Origin: Cellulomonas fengjieae
GTDB lineage: Bacteria > Actinomycetota > Actinomycetes > Actinomycetales > Cellulomonadaceae
DNA: 64,000 nt
Direction of reading: 5' to 3'
NCBI RefSeq assembly: GCF_018388465.1
Contig: NZ_CP074404.1
Span: forward strand, 1,798,001-1,862,000
The notes below the pieces were generated by a model that saw only the letters and a program-made list of their open reading frames with translations, did not search any database and was not told the origin of the DNA. The translations under genes and the position numbers were made by a program. Within the stretch, counting starts at the first letter, position 1. Every line of letters starts with the position of its first letter. Positions 60,708 through 64,000 of this stretch are shown here, piece after piece.

Positions 60708-60968
60708 ATGAACACGAACGAGTCACCCACAAGCGCCTCGACACAATCGACGGCGACGGCCGACGGCCTCGAGCCGCTGCTCAGCATCGAAACACTGGCG
60801 GAGTACGTCGGTGTACCGGTCGTGACCATCTACCGATGGCGGACCGAGGGCAAGGGACCGTGCGCCGTACGGATCGGCCGCCACCTCAGGTTCGCCCTCT
60901 CGGACGTTCGAGCGTGGCTGGAGACGGTCCACGAGAGCCAGCCGGGTATTGCGCCGCGCATTCGATGA
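60708..60968 (+). CDS. Excisionase-family helix-turn-helix protein
   Basis: 86 aa. LLSIETLAEYVGVPVVTIYR, then WRTEGKGPCAVRIGRHLRFA and LSDVRAWLETV, form a MerR-like winged helix of the HTH_17/excisionase type: recognition helix in VPVVTIYRW and the basic wing GRHLRF. Such proteins direct excision of integrated elements together with a tyrosine integrase. It stands directly before an integrase fragment and after a tRNA, the usual attachment-site arrangement. The start is uncertain because no clear ribosome-binding site was seen. Confidence 0.75.
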   Translation: MNTNESPTSASTQSTATADGLEPLLSIETLAEYVGVPVVTIYRWRTEGKGPCAVRIGRHLRFALSDVRAWLETVHESQPGIAPRIR

Positions 60969-61344
60969 TGCGCCGTGGGTAGGGGTCTTCCGAGAGATCA
61001 CCGGAGACACTCCGATCCCGCTCCTCGTCGAGTACTGGCGCACGGAGCTCGAGTCCGAAGGTGAGCTCGCGGTCAGCACCAGAGAGCGGTACGTGTGGGA
61101 GGTGACGCACCTCTTGCTGCCGGCGTTCCAGCACTTCACCATTCGGGAGGTCACCGTCGACAGGGTCTGGCTACCCAGCAGTACAACCAGCACCACATCG
61201 ACCACCTCAACAACCGGAGCTGATTGTGATGAGGAAATCGCTCAGATTGCTCCCTGCCGCAGTTTCGGCCGTCGTCGCCGTCACCGTGCTCGGCGCGTGT
61301 GCGCCCAGCTCACTGGAAGACCGATCTGCCTCGGCGTTGGCTGA
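60949..61344 (+). pseudogene. Truncated tyrosine integrase (N-terminal fragment)
   Basis: The segment IPLLVEYWRTELESEGELAV and STRERYVWEVTHLLLPAF, followed by REVTVDRV, matches the N-terminal core-binding domain of tyrosine integrases. Homology ends near 61172, followed by a low-complexity STTSTTSTTSTT stretch and unrelated residues; the whole catalytic domain (Arg..His-x-x-Arg..Tyr) is missing. No ATG is present in this frame (TTG at 60949). The fragment follows the excisionase-like gene and is evidently a relic of the enzyme that inserted the element at tRNA-Pro. Confidence 0.7.
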
Positions 61345-61897
61345 TCTCTTCGCCGGCTACTCCGCGGACTACGATCCGGTGGCCTCTCCGGCCGAGCTGG
61401 CAAAGGCGTCAGACCTGGTCGTCGCTGGCAAGATTGTCCGCATCGTCGACGGACCGCAATACGGCACCTCAGCGGACGACCCCGGTCTGAGCAGTTCGGT
61501 CGTGCTGCAGGTGCACGTCGACAAGATCTACGCGGGCTCCTTGCCCAGTCAGGCCCGCGAGATGGTGTACGTCGTCCTTCCTGCGCCCGGTGGCACTCCT
61601 GCGAGTTCCTACGACAAGCACGTCCCGAAGGCATCCACCGCGGTCTTCTACCTCGAAGCGGCAGCAACAGCCGAACAGACACCCATGCTTGGGGGGGATT
61701 CCGGTCGGCCGAAGAAGCAGCCGCTGCTGACACCCCCGAGCCCCCAGGGGATCGTGATCGAGGATGACGGTGACGTGGTTCAGCTTCTCGAGAAGACCAC
61801 CTTCGAAGGTACGGACCTGAGCGCATTCATCCCCGAGTCTGAAAAGTTCCCGGTCGACCCGGGTGCGCCTCAGGAGCCCGACGTCGATCCTTCCTGA
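61229..61897 (+). CDS. Putative lipoprotein of unknown function
   Basis: 222 aa. The N-terminus has basic residues, a hydrophobic stretch and the lipobox LGAC (Cys near residue 24), so it should be anchored outside the membrane. The mature part contains ELAKASDLVVAGKIVRIVDG and SSVVLQVHVDKIYAG, a small beta-rich pattern seen in several actinobacterial lipoproteins of unknown role, and a Pro/Asp-rich C-terminus. GGAG lies 9 bases before the ATG (GTG 61226 also possible). Codon usage is less GC-biased than in the core genes. I do not recognise a function. Confidence 0.7.
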   Translation: MRKSLRLLPAAVSAVVAVTVLGACAPSSLEDRSASALADLFAGYSADYDPVASPAELAKASDLVVAGKIVRIVDGPQYGTSADDPGLSSSVVLQVHVDKIYAGSLPSQAREMVYVVLPAPGGTPASSYDKHVPKASTAVFYLEAAATAEQTPMLGGDSGRPKKQPLLTPPSPQGIVIEDDGDVVQLLEKTTFEGTDLSAFIPESEKFPVDPGAPQEPDVDPS

Positions 61898-62232
61898 TCC
61901 CGGGGCACACACTCACGCCAGCCTTCTACCGCCGCGCTACACGTGAAGTGATGAGGCCGCCTCCCCGCGGAGCGGTCTCATCACTTCACGGTTGAGTGAA
62001 TAACCTCACTCACTTCGGTTCAGTCGCCACTCCGCTGCGCAGAGCAGTCTCGCCGGGGCGCTCTCCTCAAGCGTGGCACTGCCCGAACCGTGGTGTAGCC
62101 GGGATGCTGATGCACGCTGCGCACTGACGCCGTCGAGAGCACCGGGAGCCTGCCGATCTGTTTGCCTTCCACTAGCCGGGATTAGGGCCCGGGTTTGGTC
62201 CGCTCAGATGCAGCTCAACATTTCGTGAGTAC
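61898..62232. other. Intergenic stretch with inverted repeats
   Basis: No gene is supported here. It holds the strong hairpin at 61942-61990, then a smaller one, GAGTGA-ataacc-TCACTC (61994-62011). TAGCCGGGAT occurs twice (62096-62105 and 62173-62182). The rest shows no coding or regulatory pattern I can name. Confidence 0.4.
61942..61990. terminator. Terminator-like hairpin after the lipoprotein gene
   Basis: Perfect 14-bp arms CGTGAAGTGATGAG and CTCATCACTTCACG, with inner GCCGC/GCGGT pairing, 44 bases after the lipoprotein stop. It is AT-richer than other hairpins in the window. A role as an attachment site or protein-binding site of the element is an alternative. Confidence 0.6.
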
Positions 62233-62877
62233 CTAGCCAGCAAGTTCTGGATCAAGGTCGCCGAGCAGGGCGGAGAACCGTGCTCGGAGTCGAACTGCTT
62301 CCTCGGGACCGCCGGTCGCCAGGGCTGCTTCGAGGGCCATGCCTTGAAGTGACTCGGAGTAGGGCGCCACCTGCATGCCGTGGAGCGCGGTGTCCAGAGC
62401 CTCGCGCTCACTGCCCGAGTCGCGCTGGAAGCGCGCCAGTATGGCGGCGGCTTCAGCGATCGCTCCGGTCATCCGCTGAATGTCGTAGTCCGCCCATGCG
62501 TACTCGGCGCCACTGATGCCGCGGAAGGGTCGGTCACGAACGAGGTCCAGGGCATCGCTCAATCGATCGATCTCCGAGCCTCCGTCGCTCGGATGCTCGT
62601 TCTCAAGCACCCGTCGGAACTTGTGCCAATCGGTGGTGGCCCCGTCGCCGAGACGGTAGCGGCCATCCTTGTCAGCGACCGGCAGGACCTGCGCTCCGAC
62701 GTGGCGGCGGGTCCTGTAGATGAATGCGTTGCGGGTACCGGCGTTGATGCGGGTTCCATTCCATAGGACGTCGTCTAGGTCGGCGCCGGCGTCCAGCTCC
62801 ACGACGACGCTGACGCCGAACAGCAGCCAGGCGACGGCACCACAGCCCGTCGCCGCGCCGCAACCAGTGAATTCCAA
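62233..62877 (-). pseudogene. C-terminal fragment of a BTAD (SARP-type) regulatory protein
   Basis: The readable ~214 aa contain RNAFIYRTRRHVGA, typical of the end of a SARP DNA-binding domain, followed by a bacterial transcriptional activation domain: DWHKFRRVLE, EYAWADYDIQRMTGAIAEAA and ALHGMQVAPYSESLQGMALE. Full proteins of this kind are several hundred residues longer, with LysM or membrane segments before it. Here the N-terminus (before WNGTRINAGTRN) looks unrelated and out of frame. It is therefore a remnant. It lies opposite to the DUF389 relic. Confidence 0.65.
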
Positions 62878-62919
62878 GCACCTCGGTGCCCGCGACCGCT
62901 ACCTCGCGACCATGCGGGC

Positions 62920-63421
62920 ATGGTGTGGAACCTCCTGCGGCTCGTGCTTCCCGACAGCCAGCGTCGGAGCAACGATGACCTGACGGCGGATCTCGACCTG
63001 TCGGCGGGGGAGGTGTCAGCCAAGGGCTCGGCCTTCTGGACGATGCTCTTCCTGAGTGCCGTCATCGCGACAGCAGGTGTGCTGGCCGACCACAGCCACC
63101 TTCATCGGCGCCATGATCATCGCCCCGCTGTCGACCCCGATCATGGGCCTGGCGCTCGGTCTGGCCAAGTGTCCGTATCGCGCGACGCTGTACTCCGCCG
63201 GGGTCGTGCTCCTCGGTGTCACTCTCGTCGTGGCGGTCGGTCCGGTGTTCTCGATCGTCGTGCCGACGTCGTTCGGCCTGCTGTCGAACGAGCAGATCGC
63301 GAGCCGCGTCGAGGGTGGAGCGAACGGCTCGTCGCCGACGTGTGCGTTCGCATTTCGCCGCAGGAGAGTCTGGCCGTGGCGCAGCTCGCTCCGCCTGCGT
63401 GTGAGTGAGCTACACGGTTGA
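62920..63421 (+). pseudogene. Frameshifted, truncated DUF389 membrane protein
   Basis: The first part reads SAKGSAFWTMLFLSAVIATA then GVLAD in one frame; from about 63090 the homology continues in another frame as TATFIGAMIIAPLSTPIMGL and YSAGVVLLGVTLVVAVGPVF. Together they are the start of a DUF389 protein, whose usual sequence at the join (D-S-T-A-T-x-I-G-A-M) implies loss of two bases. After LLSNEQIASR (~63300) similarity stops, so the C-terminal half of the membrane domain is lost as well. Confidence 0.7.
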
Positions 63422-63621
63422 GCGCCTAGAAGCAAAGTAATCGAGCGTTCGGCGACTCCGCCGGGTGCGTCCTTTTGGCGGCTTGAGCGTCTTCGTAGGT
63501 GTCAGCCGCACGCGCCACTGGTTACTGACGACTAGCAGGTGTATCGGAACAGCCACCGGGGTCCCATTTGTTCTGGGGCCCTGTCATGAGGACCGGGCCA
63601 CGACCTCCGACGGAGGACCTG
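63422..63621. other. Intergenic region before the right-edge gene
   Basis: With the degenerate end of the DUF389 relic, about 310 bases (63312-63621) have no recognisable gene. The segment around 63430-63445 (AGAAGCAAAGTAATCGAG) is AT-rich for this genome and may hold a promoter. No clear -35/-10 pair was seen. Confidence 0.35.
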
Positions 63622-64000
63622 ATGGTCAAGAACGAGCGTTCGACCGATCCCAATGCCTCCGCGGCTCCTGCCACGGTTACGCCCGTGTTGTCCGCGGACG
63701 AGGTCCCTGCCGACGCATCCCCGGTTATCGAGGTGAGCCAGGAAGTTCCCGGTCCCGATGCCGTCCCTTCGACCGATCCCAATGCCCCCGCGGCTCCTGC
63801 CACGGTCACGCCCGTGTTGCCCGCGGGCAAGGCCTTTGCCGACCAATCCCCGGTTATCGCGGCGAACCAGGAAGTTCCCGGTCCCGATGCCGTCCGGGGC
63901 GACGACCAGCGCGCTGCCGTGCCGGGCAATGGAGCGGGAGGGGGGGCGCCAATCGTCCCCCGCTACACGTGGCAGGCCGCCGCGGAGGCGCGACGTAGCG
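63622..64000 (+). CDS. Tandem-repeat protein, N-terminal part (runs off the window)
   Basis: 126 codons are visible before the edge. The frame beginning MVKNERSTDPNASAAPATVT is preferred because CGGAGGA lies 7-13 bases before the ATG and it stays open. It contains two 43-residue repeats rich in Pro, Ala, Val and Asp (TVTPVL..SPVI..QEVPGPDAV in each), then a Gly/Ala linker and PIVPRYTWQAAAEARR. No signal peptide or known domain is seen in the available part. The repeats look like a disordered leader to a domain outside the window; no function can be given. Confidence 0.6.
   Translation, partial: MVKNERSTDPNASAAPATVTPVLSADEVPADASPVIEVSQEVPGPDAVPSTDPNAPAAPATVTPVLPAGKAFADQSPVIAANQEVPGPDAVRGDDQRAAVPGNGAGGGAPIVPRYTWQAAAEARRS
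63640..63897 (+). repeat. Two 129-bp direct repeats inside the right-edge gene
   Basis: Copies at 63640-63768 and 63769-63897 are mostly identical (both begin TCGACCGATCCCAATGCC and end GTTCCCGGTCCCGATGCC plus a few bases). The unit is a multiple of three, so reading frame is kept. Differences cluster in the middle, suggesting an old duplication. Confidence 0.8.

Noticed and set aside
62096..62182. TAGCCGGGAT direct repeats
   Set aside because: Two 10-base copies 77 bases apart in a non-coding relic can arise by chance; no further copies or symmetry.
62172..62411. Small minus-strand open frame overlapping the BTAD fragment
   Set aside because: It overlaps the frame with clear BTAD similarity, and its composition is that of a shadow frame.
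63640..63897. Possible CRISPR or satellite repeat
   Set aside because: Only two adjacent 129-bp copies without spacers, in frame with an open gene: a coding duplication.
63465..63998. An alternative plus-strand frame (177 codons) over the right-edge repeats
   Set aside because: It is Arg/Cys/Ser-rich with no ribosome-binding site. The frame from 63622 has a strong one and gives plausible Pro/Ala/Val repeats.
60526..64000. Search for a second attachment site (copy of the tRNA-Pro 3' end)
   Set aside because: No repeat of the tRNA end was found by eye to the right of the tRNA, so no attR is annotated.

Overview
This is chromosomal DNA of a high-GC Gram-positive actinobacterium. The marker genes whiA, rbpA, opcA and a PdtaR-type ANTAR regulator support that, as do the strong G/C bias at third codon positions and the many GTG starts. 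Gene order (pdtaR..polA-rpsA-coaE-uvrB-uvrA, uvrC-rapZ-yvcK-whiA-gap-pgk-tpiA-secG-rbpA, the tkt-tal-zwf-opcA-pgl pentose-phosphate operon, ctaB, and xerD-parA-scpA-scpB-rluB-tyrA-cmk-plsC-der) looks like Cellulomonas and related Micrococcales. That genus-level placement is inference.

Layout. Positions 1-7.3 kb hold the tail of pdtaR, an EEP-family hydrolase, a nucleotidyltransferase-like protein, and a branched-chain amino acid uptake system whose binding protein (+) converges on the livHMGF operon (-). Positions 7.6-15.5 kb hold an acetyltransferase, a thioesterase, polA, a DUF485/acetate symporter pair, a methyltransferase and pfkA. Positions 15.5-28.6 kb hold rpsA, coaE, pcp, uvrB, two terC genes behind a probable manganese riboswitch, and lipid and glycan genes (acyl-CoA dehydrogenase, acyl-CoA ligase, GH15 hydrolase). 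Positions 28.7-41.4 kb hold uvrA, osmC, the uvrC-rapZ-yvcK-whiA operon, lower glycolysis (gap, pgk, tpiA), secG and rbpA. Positions 41.4-48.7 kb (-) hold the oxidative and non-oxidative pentose-phosphate operon, ending in an apparent fusion of 6-phosphogluconolactonase to an O-methyltransferase. Positions 49-60.4 kb hold ctaB and the long, tightly coupled xerD-parA-scpAB-rluB-tyrA-cmk-plsC..der operon.

At 60.45 kb a tRNA-Pro(GGG) marks the boundary of a different kind of sequence. The last 3.5 kb hold an excisionase-like gene, an integrase fragment, a lipoprotein, a fragment of a BTAD regulator, a frameshifted DUF389 membrane protein and, running off the edge, a protein with 43-residue tandem repeats. 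I read this as a decayed element inserted at the tRNA.

Central themes are carbon metabolism (glycolysis plus pentose phosphate) and nucleotide excision repair (uvrA, uvrB, uvrC and polA all within 26 kb, with a LexA-like box before uvrA). Many genes have an nAnnnT hexamer ending 6-7 bases before the start codon and no Shine-Dalgarno sequence, as expected for leaderless mRNAs. No single large undescribed system was evident. The best leads are the Pgl-methyltransferase fusion, the three 11-bp-phased GTCAT repeats before gap, the riboswitch with tandem terC genes, and the decayed island.
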